Positions 8,795-19,924 are shown, counted from the first letter of the stretch. The stretch: DNA of 64,000 nt from Natroniella sulfidigena (GCF_023223645.1 NZ_JALKBY010000016.1:1-64000), one strand, 5' to 3'. The notes: generated by a model not told the origin, from the letters alone. Numbers and translations: made by a program.

Positions 8795-9587
8795 CAAAGA
8801 TCACCTCCCGCAATGGAAAGACTGGGCCAGCTGTACAGGCCTGTTTATAAGTCCAACCATCCTTACCCTCTATCTTGACTTGACAAACACAGGATAGACA
8901 TGCACCTGTACCACAACCCATTCGCTCTTCTAAGGAAGCTTGTCCAGGAACATTAAAGTCAATTGCCCAATCTCTAATAACCTTCATCATCGGTGTTGGC
9001 CCGCAGGTATAAATATAATCCATCTCCTGTTCTAATTCCTCTAAATAATCGGTTACGAAACCTTGCTTTCCTAAACTACCATCCATCGTGGCAACCTTCA
9101 GTTCAAGGTCAAATTCTTGAAAACTATCCAAATCTATTACTTCTTCTGCAGTCTCTGCTCCTAATAGTAAGATAACTTCCTTATTCGCTTCTATTAACTT
9201 ATTGACCAGCGGGTACAAAGGAGCAATTCCAACTCCCCCTCCAATAACCAATACTCTGTTAGTATCTTCAGAAATACTAAATCCAGTTCCTAAGGGTCCC
9301 ATAATATCTAATTGATCTCCTGGTTTTAAGTTAGATAATACCTTTGTCCCCCGGCCTACAACTCGATAGACAAGCGTTATCGTCTCTTCTTCGTGATTGA
9401 TCCGATTGATGCTGATCGGCCTTCTTAATAATGGGTCAGAATTTCTCTCTTCAGCTATCCACTTAATATGTACAAATTGTCCAATTTTAGCCTGGGCTAC
9501 TATCTCTGGTGCTTTAATTACCAACTTGAAATATCCTGGGCCAATCTTCTGCTGCTCAACAATCTCTCTAATTACTCGTTGTGCCAT
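8787..9587 (-). CDS. pyrK: Dihydroorotate dehydrogenase electron transfer subunit
   Basis: PyrK carries FAD and a 2Fe-2S cluster and passes electrons from PyrD to NAD+. A ferredoxin-reductase fold is visible: the FAD motif [10 protein letters not shown] near residue 55, the GIAPLYPLV nucleotide loop, and the C-terminal cluster motif [15 protein letters not shown] with a fourth Cys in QACTAGPVF. Length (266 aa) is normal. Start ATG follows GGGGGGAG. The gene overlaps pyrD by 8 bases and is separated from carB by a heptamer hairpin. Confidence 0.95.
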   Translation of the reverse strand: MAQRVIREIVEQQKIGPGYFKLVIKAPEIVAQAKIGQFVHIKWIAEERNSDPLLRRPISINRINHEEETITLVYRVVGRGTKVLSNLKPGDQLDIMGPLGTGFSISEDTNRVLVIGGGVGIAPLYPLVNKLIEANKEVILLLGAETAEEVIDLDSFQEFDLELKVATMDGSLGKQGFVTDYLEELEQEMDYIYTCGPTPMMKVIRDWAIDFNVPGQASLEERMGCGTGACLSCVCQVKIEGKDGWTYKQACTAGPVFPLREVIFDE

Positions 9588-9607
9588 TGAGCTCCCCCCT
9601 TTTTTTT

Positions 9608-9757
9608 AGTTTACAGTTGACAATGTACAGTTGACAGTTAGAATTCAAAACCTTAAAACTCAAAACCTATAAAGATTTTTATGTTTATAAATTTAGCATG
9701 GTTTGATTTTAGATTTTTTCTCTCTACTGTCAACTGTAAACTGTACACTATACACTG
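9608..9757. repeat. Heptamer hairpin family A, copy in the carB-pyrK gap
   Basis: Left heptamers of the GTTKACA type (9608-9640), an AT-rich core containing AATTCAAAACCTTAAAA, and right heptamers of the complementary type (9724-9757) make an imperfect hairpin filling the gap. Confidence 0.7.
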
Positions 9758-9760
9758 CTT

Positions 9761-12700
9761 TTACACGTAGTCTTGTAATGCTTGAACAGTTGCCTCTGCA
9801 CCTGTTTCTTTATTCTCCTGTAAGACTCGCAAGATTGCTTTCGTTGTGTCAAGTGAAGTCAAGCAAGGAATTCCCATCTCTACTGCATTCCTTCTAATCT
9901 GGAATCCATCCCTCGCTGGGACTTTACCTTTAGTCAGCGTATTAACCACTAAATCAACTTCATCTGCTTCTATCATATCAATTACATGTGGAGAACCTTC
10001 TGATACTTTCTTAACTTCCTCCACCTCTACTCCTACTTCTTGTAATACCTCAGCTGTTCCAGCAGTAGCTACAATCTCAAAACCGAGTTCAGCAAAATCT
10101 TTAATATAAGATATTGCTTCCTCTTTGTCCTTATCAGCAATCGTAGCTAAAATTCTACCTTCTTCAGGAATATCTATATCTGCTGCTACAAACCCTTTAT
10201 ATAGTGCCTTATTATAATCATGATCTAACCCTAAAACTTCACCTGTTGACTTCATCTCTGGCCCTAAGTTAGTATCGACCTTTCTTAATTTAGAGAAGGA
10301 GAAGACAGGTATCTTAACTGCTACATGATCCTGTTTTGGTAATAGACCTGTTGGATAACCTAAATCTTTTAACTTCTCCCCTAACATCGCTTTAGTTGCT
10401 AAATTAACCATCGGTATTCCTGTCACCTTACTCAAATAAGGAATTGTTCTACTTGAACGTGGATTGACCTCAATCACATAAATCTCGCCATCATGAAGAA
10501 CATATTGAATATTAACCAATCCTTTGACATCTAGTGCTTGGGCCAACTTTCTTGTATACTCCTCTAGCTTGGCCTCTTGCTCAGCAGTCAATGTCTGAGC
10601 TGGATAGACAGCAATACTATCACCTGAATGGACACCAGCTCGCTCAATATGCTCCATAATCCCTGGAATAATTATCTCTTCTGCATCAGAAATAGCATCA
10701 ACTTCGATCTCTTTTCCAATCATATACTTATCAACCAAGATTGGACGATCTGGCGAAACCTTGACTGCATTCTCCATATATTCTGCTAACTCTTGCTCAT
10801 CATAGACAACCTCCATTGCTCTACCACCTAAGACATAGGAAGGACGTACTAAGACAGGATAACCTATTTCGTTAGCTATCTTAGCTGCTTCATCCATTGA
10901 AGTAGCTACATCACCGATTGGAGTAGGGATTTCTAACTCATTTAATAAGTTAATAAATTTGTCTCTATCTTCAGCAATATCGATTGCTTTGACTGATGTT
11001 CCTAGAATATTGACCCCTTCTTCTGCTAATGGCTTAGCTAGATTGACAGAAGTCTGCCCTCCAAACTGAACTACAACCCCTTCTGGTTGCTCTAAGTCAA
11101 CGATATTCATTACATCTTCTTTAGCCAATGGCTCAAAGTACAACCTATCTGAAGTATCAAAGTCAGTACTTACCGTTTCTGGATTATTATTAACAATAAT
11201 TGATTCATATCCTTTTTCATGTAATGCCCAAGCAGAGTGAACACTACAATAATCAAATTCTATCCCCTGACCAATTCGAATTGGCCCTGAACCAAGGACT
11301 AATACCTTCTTTTCATCCGTTACCTCTGATTCATTAGTTCGCTCATAAGTTGAATAATAATAAGGGGTCTCTGCTTCAAACTCAGCTGCACAAGTATCTA
11401 CCATCTTATAAGCAGTCTCTATCCCATGCTCTTTGCGGAATTGATTAACTTCTTGCTCTGATTTATCGGTCAAGATTCCAATCTCCCTATCAGAAAATCC
11501 AAATCGCTTAACCTCTCTAATCAACTCTGGAGTTAAACCTTCCCCTTCCAATCTCCTCTCTAAGTCAATAATATTCTTCATCTTGACCAAGAAGAAGGTA
11601 TTAATCTCTGTCAGTTGATGAATCTTTTCAATACTCCAATCTCGACCAAGTGCTTCAGCAATTACGAAAATTCTTCGATCATCTGCTACCTTTAACTTCT
11701 CTGTTAACTGTTCATCACTCCAACTTTCTACTTCCTCATGCTTCAATCCAGAAGCTCCCACTTCCAAAGAACGAACTGCTTTCAATAAAGAGGCTTCTAT
11801 CGTTCGTTCAATCGCCATTACCTCTCCTGTTGCCTTCATCTGAGTTCCTAATTCTCGCTCTGCATAATGGAATTTATCAAAAGGCCAACGTGGAATCTTA
11901 GCTACTACATAATCAAGAGCAGGCTCAAAACAAGCTGTCGTCTTCTTAGTAATTGCATTTTCAATCTCATCTAGAGTATATCCCAAAGCAATCTTTGCTG
12001 ACACCTTAGCAATTGGATAACCTGTCGCCTTAGAAGCTAAAGCACTAGAACGACTAACCCGTGGATTAACCTCAATAATATTATAATTAAAGCTCTCTGG
12101 GTCTAAAGCAAACTGAACATTACAACCGCCTTCAATCCCTAAAGCTCTAATAATCTTTAAAGAAGAAGAGCGTAACATCTGATACTCCTTATCAGTTAAG
12201 GTCTGACTAGGAGCAAAGACGATACTATCACCCGTATGAATCCCCACTGGATCGAAGTTCTCCATATTACAGACAGTAATACAATTGTTATTAGCATCTC
12301 TCATTACTTCATATTCAACTTCTTTCCATCCTTTAATACTCTTTTCAATCAAAATCTGTCCAATCAAACTATGCTTAAAACCACGTGCTGCAATCTCATC
12401 TAACTGGTCTGGATTATTGGCAACTCCACCACCAGTTCCTCCCATAGTATAACCTGGTCTTACAATTACTGGATAACCAATCTTGTTAGCAATCTTTTTG
12501 GCCTCACCAATTGTAGTTGCAGTCCGACTGGTCAAGATCGGCTCTCCAATCTCATCCATCAAGGCCTTAAATGTATCCCGATCCTCAGCCCGCTGAATCG
12601 TATCTAAAGGTGTTCCTAACAACTCTATCCCTAACTCTTCTAAAATACCATCCTCAGATAGATCAATCGCTAAATTCAACCCTGTCTGACCACCTAGAGT

Positions 12701-12964
12701 CGGTAATAAACCATCAGGTCTTTCTTTCTTTAAAATTTCTTTTATATATTTAACAGTCAACGGCTCAATATAGACTCTATCGGCCATATTCCGATCGGTC
12801 ATAATTGTAGCAGGATTACTATTAATTAAGACTACTTCTAATCCTTCTTCCTTCAAAGCCCGACAAGCCTGACTTCCTGAATAATCAAATTCTGCTGCTT
12901 GTCCAATAATAATTGGCCCTGATCCAATAACCATTACCTTCTTTAAATCTTCTCTCTTTGGCAT
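9761..12964 (-). CDS. carB: Carbamoyl-phosphate synthase large subunit
   Basis: CarB makes carbamoyl phosphate from bicarbonate, ammonia channelled from CarA, and two ATP. The 1067-aa protein shows the expected internal duplication. The N-terminal half starts [20 protein letters not shown] and the second half repeats [20 protein letters not shown] near residue 550. Each half has an ATP-grasp domain with the [13 protein letters not shown] / [13 protein letters not shown] motifs. A C-terminal allosteric MGS-like domain follows (last ~140 residues). A TTG at 12979 is in frame, but GAGGGGGT precedes the ATG at 12964, which gives the canonical MPKRED start. It lies in the pyr operon, so it serves pyrimidine synthesis at least. 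Confidence 0.97.
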   Translation of the reverse strand: MPKREDLKKVMVIGSGPIIIGQAAEFDYSGSQACRALKEEGLEVVLINSNPATIMTDRNMADRVYIEPLTVKYIKEILKKERPDGLLPTLGGQTGLNLAIDLSEDGILEELGIELLGTPLDTIQRAEDRDTFKALMDEIGEPILTSRTATTIGEAKKIANKIGYPVIVRPGYTMGGTGGGVANNPDQLDEIAARGFKHSLIGQILIEKSIKGWKEVEYEVMRDANNNCITVCNMENFDPVGIHTGDSIVFAPSQTLTDKEYQMLRSSSLKIIRALGIEGGCNVQFALDPESFNYNIIEVNPRVSRSSALASKATGYPIAKVSAKIALGYTLDEIENAITKKTTACFEPALDYVVAKIPRWPFDKFHYAERELGTQMKATGEVMAIERTIEASLLKAVRSLEVGASGLKHEEVESWSDEQLTEKLKVADDRRIFVIAEALGRDWSIEKIHQLTEINTFFLVKMKNIIDLERRLEGEGLTPELIREVKRFGFSDREIGILTDKSEQEVNQFRKEHGIETAYKMVDTCAAEFEAETPYYYSTYERTNESEVTDEKKVLVLGSGPIRIGQGIEFDYCSVHSAWALHEKGYESIIVNNNPETVSTDFDTSDRLYFEPLAKEDVMNIVDLEQPEGVVVQFGGQTSVNLAKPLAEEGVNILGTSVKAIDIAEDRDKFINLLNELEIPTPIGDVATSMDEAAKIANEIGYPVLVRPSYVLGGRAMEVVYDEQELAEYMENAVKVSPDRPILVDKYMIGKEIEVDAISDAEEIIIPGIMEHIERAGVHSGDSIAVYPAQTLTAEQEAKLEEYTRKLAQALDVKGLVNIQYVLHDGEIYVIEVNPRSSRTIPYLSKVTGIPMVNLATKAMLGEKLKDLGYPTGLLPKQDHVAVKIPVFSFSKLRKVDTNLGPEMKSTGEVLGLDHDYNKALYKGFVAADIDIPEEGRILATIADKDKEEAISYIKDFAELGFEIVATAGTAEVLQEVGVEVEEVKKVSEGSPHVIDMIEADEVDLVVNTLTKGKVPARDGFQIRRNAVEMGIPCLTSLDTTKAILRVLQENKETGAEATVQALQDYV

Positions 12965-12984
12965 AATTAACCCCCTCAAAAAAT

Positions 12985-13083
12985 CAGTTGCTAGTTAATA
13001 ATTGATAATTGATAGTTAACTTCAAAATTCAAAACCTAACAAAGATTTTAACTGTAAATTGTCAATTGTCAACTGTCAATTGT
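12985..13083. repeat. Heptamer family A, short copy between carA and carB
   Basis: Heptamers GTTGCTA, GTTAATA, ATTGATA, ATTGATA lead into AATTCAAAACC and a right arm of TGTCAAT-type heptamers that ends two bases before the carA stop codon. Confidence 0.65.
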
Positions 13084-13084
13084 T

Positions 13085-14164
13085 TTATAAGCTTTTCTCC
13101 ATCAGTTCTATAAAGTGATCGAATAAATAGTGAGAATCTTCAGGTCCTGGTGCCGCCTCTGGATGATACTGGACAGAAAAGACCGGTAATTCTTTATGCT
13201 TCAATCCTTCTACTGTCTGATCATTAGCATTGATATGGGTTACTTCTAAATTTAATCCCTCTAATGATTCATCCTTTAAAGCAAAACCGTGATTTTGAGA
13301 AGTAATATAAACTCGATTTGTCTTTAAATCTTTAACTGGGTGATTGACACCTCGATGACCAAACTTCAATTTATAAGTATCTGCTCCACAGGCCAACCCT
13401 ATGATCTGGTGACCTAAACAAATCCCAAAGATTGGAACTTCGCCCATCAATTCTTTAACTGTCTCTACCACATAAGGTGCATCCTTTGGATCTCCTGGCC
13501 CATTAGAAACCATAATTCCATCAGGATTAAAATCTAAAATCTCTTCTGCAGAAGTATCCGCAGGTACCACAGTTACTTCACAATCTCGCCCTGTTAAAGA
13601 ACGAATTATATTCTTCTTCGCCCCACAATCGATCAAAACTACCTTATAATCTCCGTCTCCTACTTCATAAATCTCATCAGGAGTTACTTGGCTTACTAAA
13701 TCTCGACCTGATAAACCAGGAGCTGCTTTTGCTTCTGCAATCAATTCTTCTTCTGATTTATCAGCAGTAGTAATAACCCCTTTCATTGTACCTTCAGTTC
13801 TTAATCTCTTCGTCAAAGCCCTAGTATCAATCCCTGATATTCCCACAATTCCAATTCTCTTTAAATACTCATCTATCTTCTCTTTGGCCCGCCAATTACT
13901 AGGTTGATTACAAAACTCCCTAACTACAAACCCATTAACATGAGAAGTATAAGATTCAACATCTTCATTCGTAACTCCATAATTTCCGATCATTGGATAA
14001 GTCATTGTTACAATCTCACCTTTATAAGAAGCATCGGTCAAAATCTCCTCATAACCAGTCATTCCAGTATTGAAGACAATCTCACCTTCAGCTTTATCCT
14101 CAACTCCAAAAGCTTGCCCTTTAAAAACGGTTCCATCTTCTAAAACCAACTTTGCTTCTCGCAT
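13085..14164 (-). CDS. carA: Carbamoyl-phosphate synthase small subunit (glutamine amidotransferase)
   Basis: CarA hydrolyses glutamine and feeds ammonia to CarB. The N-terminal small-subunit domain (LVLEDGTVFKGQAFG onward) precedes a class I amidotransferase domain. The nucleophile Cys lies in GICLGHQIIGLACG near residue 247, and the catalytic His-Glu pair in QYHPEAAPGPEDS near the C-terminus. Length 359 aa is normal. ATG follows GAAGGGGGT. It sits directly upstream of carB, separated by about 120 bases of heptamer repeat. Confidence 0.96.
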   Translation of the reverse strand: MREAKLVLEDGTVFKGQAFGVEDKAEGEIVFNTGMTGYEEILTDASYKGEIVTMTYPMIGNYGVTNEDVESYTSHVNGFVVREFCNQPSNWRAKEKIDEYLKRIGIVGISGIDTRALTKRLRTEGTMKGVITTADKSEEELIAEAKAAPGLSGRDLVSQVTPDEIYEVGDGDYKVVLIDCGAKKNIIRSLTGRDCEVTVVPADTSAEEILDFNPDGIMVSNGPGDPKDAPYVVETVKELMGEVPIFGICLGHQIIGLACGADTYKLKFGHRGVNHPVKDLKTNRVYITSQNHGFALKDESLEGLNLEVTHINANDQTVEGLKHKELPVFSVQYHPEAAPGPEDSHYLFDHFIELMEKSL

Positions 14165-14189
14165 TTGATAACCCCCTTCAGTTTAATAG

Positions 14190-14349
14190 CAGTGTACAGT
14201 TTACGGTTTACAGTTGACAGTTAAAGACCTTAAAACCTTAAAATTAAAATAACTCTAACTCTGTAGTATAATCCTTTTTAGAAATTTTAATTTTTTAAGC
14301 TTTTGATTTTTTCTATCTACTGTACACTGTTCATTGTACACTGTAAACT
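14190..14349. repeat. Heptamer hairpin family A, copy between pyrF and carA
   Basis: Five clean heptamers (GTGTACA, GTTTACG, GTTTACA, GTTGACA, GTTAAAG) start the left arm. The core holds CTGTAGTATAATCC. The right arm is made of TGTACAC, TGTTCAT, TGTACAC, TGTAAAC. It is one of the best preserved copies. Confidence 0.75.
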
Positions 14350-14359
14350 TATTTTTATA

Positions 14360-15304
14360 CTACCCCCAAGCCAATTTGTCTGCTCCAGCTAAGGCTTGAT
14401 TGATCGCTTCTTTCATCCCAACTACTGCTTCTTCAGCAGCCTGCTGGTAGTCGTTACTATATTGTTCTTCTTGATAAGCAAAGATAATTCCTCGTGAAGA
14501 ATTGACAACAGCTCCATAGCCATCTTGGTTAAAAGCAGGTAAAACATCATCTGCTCCTCCACCCTGAGCACCATAGCCAGGTACTAAAAAGTAATTTTGA
14601 GGCATTAATTCTCTTAACCTCTCAGCTTCTTGAGGATAAGTAGCTCCCACTACAACTCCTACTGAACTATAACCTCGCTGCCCAATCAAATCCTCTCCCC
14701 ACTCGACTACCAACTCAGCCAGTCTTTGATAAAGTTTAGCTCCTGTATTTAACTCTAGATCCTGTAACTCACCTGCAGAAGGATTAGAGGTCTTAACCAA
14801 GATAAAGATCCCCTTTAGATACTCTTCACAATTCTTTAGAAAAGGGCCAATCCCATCATGACCCAAATAAGGAGTTACAGTTAAAGCATCAGACCTTGCC
14901 TTCAATTTTTTATCTTCCCCGATCTCTTGCTGACCTAAATAAGCATCAGCATAAGCTTGAGCAGTTGAACCAATATCATTTCTCTTACCATCTGTTAAGA
15001 CCAATAAATCCTGCTTCTTAGCATAATCAACCGTCTTCTCAAAAGCTTCAATTCCTGCTGAACCATACATTTCATAGAATGCTAACTGTGGCTTAACAAC
15101 CGGAGCATGCTCCTTTATTGCATCAATAATCCCACAGTTAAATTCAAATAATGACCACGCAGCAGCCTCTATTGTCTCACCGCATCTCTCTACTGCTTCT
15201 TTCTTAATCTCTTCAGGAATCCTATCCAATCGAGGATCAAGCCCTACACAGACATGACTCTGCTTTTGATCTATTTTCCCCATTAATCTATCTGCAAAAT
15301 TCAT
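14360..15304 (-). CDS. pyrF: Orotidine 5'-phosphate decarboxylase, long form
   Basis: PyrF decarboxylates OMP to UMP, the last step of the pathway. At 314 aa this is the long type-2 form, not the ~240-aa B. subtilis form. It has CVGLDPRLDRIPEEI at the N-terminus, the catalytic Lys-Asp set in LLVLTDGKRNDIGSTA near residue 103, and the phosphate loop VVNSSRGIIFAY. ATG follows AAAGGAG. Unlike B. subtilis, where pyrF is near the operon end, here it lies between pyrC and carA. A block of heptamers (15322-15377) separates it from pyrC. Confidence 0.95.
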   Translation of the reverse strand: MNFADRLMGKIDQKQSHVCVGLDPRLDRIPEEIKKEAVERCGETIEAAAWSLFEFNCGIIDAIKEHAPVVKPQLAFYEMYGSAGIEAFEKTVDYAKKQDLLVLTDGKRNDIGSTAQAYADAYLGQQEIGEDKKLKARSDALTVTPYLGHDGIGPFLKNCEEYLKGIFILVKTSNPSAGELQDLELNTGAKLYQRLAELVVEWGEDLIGQRGYSSVGVVVGATYPQEAERLRELMPQNYFLVPGYGAQGGGADDVLPAFNQDGYGAVVNSSRGIIFAYQEEQYSNDYQQAAEEAVVGMKEAINQALAGADKLAWG

Positions 15305-15321
15305 TATAACTAACTCCTTTA

Positions 15322-15377
15322 CTTGTTATTAGTTATTAGTAACTTGTAATTTATGACTTGTGACTAATTTACTAATC
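15322..15377. repeat. Heptamer family C (GTTATTA type) at the pyrC stop
   Basis: Degenerate 7-mers such as GTTATTA, GTTATTA, GTAACTT, GTAATTT and GTGACTA run from 15324 into pyrC. The pyrC stop codon (15372-15374) lies within the array. Confidence 0.6.
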
Positions 15378-16649
15378 ACGATAAACTACCTCTCCATTAA
15401 CGATTGTCAGTGCTGCTTTACCTCTCAATTCAGTTTGAGCAAATGGCGTATTCTTCCCCTTAGAAATAAATTCTTGAGGCTCTACTACCCACTCTTGCTC
15501 TAAATCTATTACAGTTAAATTGGCTTTAGCTCCTACTGCTAAATTCCCACCTGTCAAATTCAATCGCTGAGCAGGATTGATAGTCAACTTAGCCAATGCA
15601 TCTTCCAAACTCAAAATACCAGGCTCTACTAACTCCGTCAATACCACTCCTAAAGCTGTTTCAATTCCTGAAATTCCAAAAGGAGCATAATCATATTCTA
15701 CTCTCTTTTCCTCTATAGTATGAGGAGCATGGTCAGTAGCTATAATATCAATCGTTCCATCAGCCAACCCTTCTTTAATCGCTGCTACATCTGCTGCACT
15801 CCTTAAGGGAGGATTAACCTTAGTATTGGTATCAAATGAAGTAATCAATTCATCTGTTAGGGCAAAGTGATGGGGAGCTGCTTCACAACTTACATCGACC
15901 CCTCTACTCTTAGCCTGCCGAACCAATTCAACCGCTCCTGCAGTACTGATATGGGCAATATGTACTTTAGTTCCTAGCTCCTCCGCCAATAATATATCCC
16001 GAGCTACCATCACTTCTTCTGCACTAGCAGGAATCGGATTCAACCCTGTTATAGTTGAATAATAACCTTCATTAACTACACCATCTCCTGCTAAATTATC
16101 ATCTTCACAGTGAGAAATCACTGTCAAATCAAAGTCCTGAGCATACTTTAGGGCCAACCTCATTAATTCCGCATTCATTACTGAATTGCCATCATCAGAG
16201 ATAGCAACTACTCCTTCTTCATACATTAAACCAATCTCAGCTAACTCTTTCCCTTGGCTTCCTTTAGTAATTGCTCCGATCTGATAGACGTCAACTGCTG
16301 CTTCTTGTTTTGCCTTTGCTAGAACAGATTTAACCAATGATTGATTATCTATTACAGGATCGGTATTAGGCATCGCAGCAACTGCAGTAAAACCACCTTT
16401 AGCTGCAGCTTCAGTTCCAGTTTTGATAGTTTCTTTATGTCCAAAACCTGGCTCTCTTAAGTGAACATGAATATCTATTAAACCAGGACTAATTATCTTA
16501 CCCTCGACATCAACAACCTTAGCATCAGCTACTTCTAAGTCAACTCCAATCTCTGCTATCTCTCCATCTATAATTAAAAGATCTGCTTGCTTTCTCTTAC
16601 TCTCTGCTGGCTTAACAACTTCTCCACCTTTAAGTAATAGCTTTTTCAT
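15372..16649 (-). CDS. pyrC: Dihydroorotase
   Basis: PyrC cyclises carbamoyl aspartate to dihydroorotate. The 425-aa amidohydrolase has the metal-binding HxH motif in IDIHVHLREPG (His61, His63). Further ligand motifs are ISDDGNSVMN, VISHCEDDNL, KVHIAHIST and IIATDHAPHT. These fit the class I dihydroorotase used with PyrB in Gram-positive bacteria. ATG at 16649 follows GGGGAGG. The start overlaps the end of pyrB by 20 bases, so the two are probably translationally coupled. Its stop codon lies in a heptamer array. Confidence 0.96.
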   Translation of the reverse strand: MKKLLLKGGEVVKPAESKRKQADLLIIDGEIAEIGVDLEVADAKVVDVEGKIISPGLIDIHVHLREPGFGHKETIKTGTEAAAKGGFTAVAAMPNTDPVIDNQSLVKSVLAKAKQEAAVDVYQIGAITKGSQGKELAEIGLMYEEGVVAISDDGNSVMNAELMRLALKYAQDFDLTVISHCEDDNLAGDGVVNEGYYSTITGLNPIPASAEEVMVARDILLAEELGTKVHIAHISTAGAVELVRQAKSRGVDVSCEAAPHHFALTDELITSFDTNTKVNPPLRSAADVAAIKEGLADGTIDIIATDHAPHTIEEKRVEYDYAPFGISGIETALGVVLTELVEPGILSLEDALAKLTINPAQRLNLTGGNLAVGAKANLTVIDLEQEWVVEPQEFISKGKNTPFAQTELRGKAALTIVNGEVVYRD

Positions 16650-17574
16650 CTTTACTTCCTCCCCTAATTAAAAGGTATAATAAAGCCATCCTGACAGCTA
16701 CCCCATTCGTTACCTGCTCTTCAATTACTGCTTGATTACTATCAGCCAGCTCTGCTGAAATCTCAATTCCCCGATTGATTGGCCCAGGATGCATTAGTGT
16801 TACATTATCACGGGCCAACTCTAAATGCTCCTTACGCAACCCATAAAATTTCACATACTCCCTAATTGTAGGAAAGAATCCTTTATCCTGCCTTTCTCGT
16901 TGAATTCTTAATAAATTAATCACATCTACATCTTTAACTCCTTCTTCTAAATCTGTATAGACTTCTACTCCTAACCTTTCAACCTCGACTGGTAATAAAG
17001 TCTTAGGTGCTATAACCCTTACTTCAGCTCCTAATTTATTCAACCCCCAGATATTAGAACGAGCGACCCGACTATGTTTAATATCTCCTACAATTGCAAT
17101 CTTTTGGCCCGCAATCTTATCCCTTTTCTCCATAATCGTATACATATCTAATAAGGCTTGGGTCGGATGCTCATGAACACCATCACCAGCATTTAAAACA
17201 GGAATATTGATCTCTTCTGCCAATAACTTTGCTGCTCCTGGAATTCCATGCCTAATCACTACTGCATCTGCACCTAATGCTTGTAAAGTCTTAGCAGTAT
17301 CAAGCAGACTCTCTCCTTTAACCACACTACTTTTCTTGACAGATAGTCCCATACTATCTGCACTCAGTCTTTTAGCAGCCAAACTGAATGATGAACTTGT
17401 TCTAGTACTTGGCTCATAAAAAAGATTAACCACTAATTTTCCTTGTAACGTCGGCACCTTCTTAATCGGTCTTGCTAAAACATCCTTCATAGATTTAGCT
17501 GTTTCCAAAATCAATTCAATCTCATCTTTACTTAACTCTTCTAAACCCAACAAACTTCTTCGCTCCCAGACCAC
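16630..17574 (-). CDS. pyrB: Aspartate carbamoyltransferase catalytic subunit
   Basis: PyrB condenses carbamoyl phosphate with aspartate. The carbamoyl-phosphate motif FYEPSTRTSSSF stands near residue 52, and HPTQALLDMYTI and HPGPINRGIEI mark the second domain. Length is 314 aa. No pyrI gene is present, consistent with the Bacillus-type unregulated enzyme. The start is GTG at 17574: GGAGGTGG precedes it by seven bases and no better ATG exists. In B. subtilis a third PyrR attenuator lies before pyrB. None is seen here; the gap is occupied by heptamer repeat. Confidence 0.95.
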   Translation of the reverse strand: MVWERRSLLGLEELSKDEIELILETAKSMKDVLARPIKKVPTLQGKLVVNLFYEPSTRTSSSFSLAAKRLSADSMGLSVKKSSVVKGESLLDTAKTLQALGADAVVIRHGIPGAAKLLAEEINIPVLNAGDGVHEHPTQALLDMYTIMEKRDKIAGQKIAIVGDIKHSRVARSNIWGLNKLGAEVRVIAPKTLLPVEVERLGVEVYTDLEEGVKDVDVINLLRIQRERQDKGFFPTIREYVKFYGLRKEHLELARDNVTLMHPGPINRGIEISAELADSNQAVIEEQVTNGVAVRMALLYLLIRGGSKDEKAIT

Positions 17575-17595
17575 CTTTAGCCACCTCCATTTTGT

Positions 17596-17661
17596 CAGTG
17601 TACAGTTTACGGTTTACAGTTGACAGTTAAAGACTTTAAAAACTGTACATTGTATTGTAAT
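17596..17661. repeat. Heptamer family A, truncated copy before pyrB
   Basis: The left arm (GTGTACA, GTTTACG, GTTTACA, GTTGACA) is nearly identical to that of the 14190 copy. The core is short and the right arm is reduced to CTGTACATTGTATTG. It occupies the place where a pyrB attenuator would be expected. Confidence 0.65.
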
Positions 17662-17705
17662 AAAGATTCGCTTTAACCACATATAAAACCGAGATTTAGC
17701 TTAAT

Positions 17706-18995
17706 TTAATCCGTCTGATTCGGTAATAAGCGATTCAATACTATACCTACAATTGCACCCAGACCCATTCCTTGTAACTCTAAAACTTCAATCACATTAG
17801 CCGCTCTACTGACTGTTGCTATCCCATCAAGTTGTAAGAAGTTTACTACTTCTACGAAGTTAATACTAAATGAAATACCACTGATTCCAATCACTAAGAT
17901 AGTCGATACAATTACTAAGTTACGATTATTACTTAAATCTACTTGATTCTCAATCAAAGTTCTTAAGCCGATTGCTGCAATCATTCCAAATAATAAGATT
18001 ACAATTCCACCCATTACTGCTACAGGAATTGTCTGAATAATTGCTCCTACCTTCTGCACAAAACTGACTGCTATTACAATTACCGCAGCTAATTGAATGA
18101 TTACTGGATTATGCACACCCGTAATTGCTAAGACTCCTATATTCTCACCATAAGTTGTATTAGGAGGACCTCCTGTTAATGAGGCAAATAAAGTAGCTAC
18201 ACCATCTCCTAACAAAGTTCGATGTAGACCAGGCTCTGTTAAGAAGTCTTTATCTGCAGTTTTAGCCAAAGCTAGAACATCCCCTAAATGCTCAACCATT
18301 GTTACTACTGCTACCGGTGCAATCAAAGCAATCGCTGAAATACCAGCTCCAATAGATTCAACCTCTAAAGCAGAAGTAAACTGAGGTAAAGCTAACCATT
18401 CTGCTTCAATAACTGGAGTAAGATCAACAATTCCGGTTATTAATCCAAGTAAATATCCACTCACAATCCCTATCAAAATTGGAATAACCTTAAACATACC
18501 CTTTCCTAAAACACTGACTGCTATCGTCACTGCTAAAGTAAAGATAGCTACTGGTAAGTGCTCAGTTGCCATATCCTTAGCAGTCGGGGCCAATCCTAGC
18601 CCAATCGTCATAATTACCGGGCCAACTACAACAGGTGGTAGATATTCATCAATAAAATCTACCCCTATCTTCTTAATCACACCTGCCATGACAATATAAA
18701 TAATCCCTGCTACTAGACATCCCAATAAAGCTGCTGGTAAGCCATAACCTTCTTTTGCAGCAATGATTGGCCCGATGAAAGCAAAAGAAGAACCTAAGTA
18801 AGCTGGAACCTTTCTTTTCGTTATTAAGTGAAAGATTAATGTTCCACAACCGGAGGTAAATAAAGCAACTGCTGGATTTAAACCTGTCAAGCTCGGAACT
18901 AAGACTGTAGCTCCAAACATAGCAAATAAGTGCTGGATCGCTAAAACTATCATTTTACTAAAACCTAAATTATGTTCTTCAATCCTTTTAATCAT
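17706..18995 (-). CDS. uraA: Uracil permease (NCS2/UraA family)
   Basis: This protein imports uracil by proton symport. The 429-aa polytopic protein has the NCS2 pattern: AMFGATVLVPSLTG at the first helices, LGSSFAFIGPI, and the signature GGPPNTTYGENIGVLAITGV near residue 275, whose Glu is substrate-linked in the family. It is the second gene of the pyr operon, as pyrP is in B. subtilis, behind its own PyrR attenuator (19149-19263). ATG follows GGGGGA. Confidence 0.93.
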   Translation of the reverse strand: MIKRIEEHNLGFSKMIVLAIQHLFAMFGATVLVPSLTGLNPAVALFTSGCGTLIFHLITKRKVPAYLGSSFAFIGPIIAAKEGYGLPAALLGCLVAGIIYIVMAGVIKKIGVDFIDEYLPPVVVGPVIMTIGLGLAPTAKDMATEHLPVAIFTLAVTIAVSVLGKGMFKVIPILIGIVSGYLLGLITGIVDLTPVIEAEWLALPQFTSALEVESIGAGISAIALIAPVAVVTMVEHLGDVLALAKTADKDFLTEPGLHRTLLGDGVATLFASLTGGPPNTTYGENIGVLAITGVHNPVIIQLAAVIVIAVSFVQKVGAIIQTIPVAVMGGIVILLFGMIAAIGLRTLIENQVDLSNNRNLVIVSTILVIGISGISFSINFVEVVNFLQLDGIATVSRAANVIEVLELQGMGLGAIVGIVLNRLLPNQTD

Positions 18996-19050
18996 TACTA
19001 TTCCCCCTTAGCTAATAATTTATCATCTATATTAAGTTAATTGATAACCT

Positions 19051-19138
19051 AAGTTTAAGATTAAGTTTAAGATTAAGTTTAAGCCAACCATTAAAAACAG
19101 AAGGGGTTAGCTTTAGACTCAGACTTGAACTTAAACTT
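19051..19138. repeat. Hexamer hairpin family B, copy 4
   Basis: Regular hexamers (AAGTTT, AAGATT, AAGTTT, AAGATT, AAGTTT) face CTTGAA/CTTAAA-type hexamers at 19118-19138. The copy lies between the attenuator terminator and the permease start codon, so it is in the permease leader RNA. Confidence 0.7.
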
Positions 19139-19148
19139 ATTTATATAC

Positions 19149-19188
19149 AAAAAGACCTCCCTTAGCCCAATTAGGCATAAAGGAGGTC
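19149..19188 (-). terminator. Attenuator terminator, pyrR-uraA gap
   Basis: The stem GACCTCC (19182-19188) / GGGAGGTC (19154-19160) is extended by inner pairs around GCC...GGC. A T-run (TTTTTG) follows on the minus strand. It comes 40 bases after a PyrR-binding loop and is therefore the conditional terminator of a PyrR attenuator. Confidence 0.9.
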
Positions 19189-19228
19189 AATAAACCCATA
19201 GAAGAATATCTATGTAGATCCACTAACT

Positions 19229-19263
19229 CCCTTTATTAGCCTCACAGGACTAACTTAAAAGGG
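19229..19263 (-). promoter_or_regulatory. PyrR-binding loop (anti-antiterminator) upstream of uraA
   Basis: On the minus strand the hairpin is closed by CCCTTTT/AAAGGG and contains AGTCCTGTGAGGCT, which matches the known PyrR consensus AGTCCNGNGAGRCU. It begins 10 bases after the pyrR stop codon. UMP-bound PyrR should stabilise it, blocking the antiterminator and letting the terminator at 19149-19188 form. Confidence 0.93.
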
Positions 19264-19272
19264 ATTTTTTAT

Positions 19273-19857
<585 letters not shown>

Positions 19858-19892
19858 CTAATAGAAAACTTATTCAACAAATTTTATTGATA

Positions 19893-19924
19893 AACAAAAA
19901 AACTCCTTTTCCAGCAAGGAGTTT
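19893..19924 (-). terminator. Attenuator terminator in the pyrR leader
   Basis: A 9-bp stem (19900-19908 / 19916-19924) with a 7-base loop is followed by seven T on the minus strand. It ends about 65 bases before the pyrR start codon and is paired with the PyrR loop at 19981-20013. Confidence 0.9.

Noticed and set aside
17575-17705. A third PyrR attenuator before pyrB
   Set aside because: No AGTCC..GAGRCT segment and no terminator with a T-run are present in this gap; it holds a heptamer repeat.
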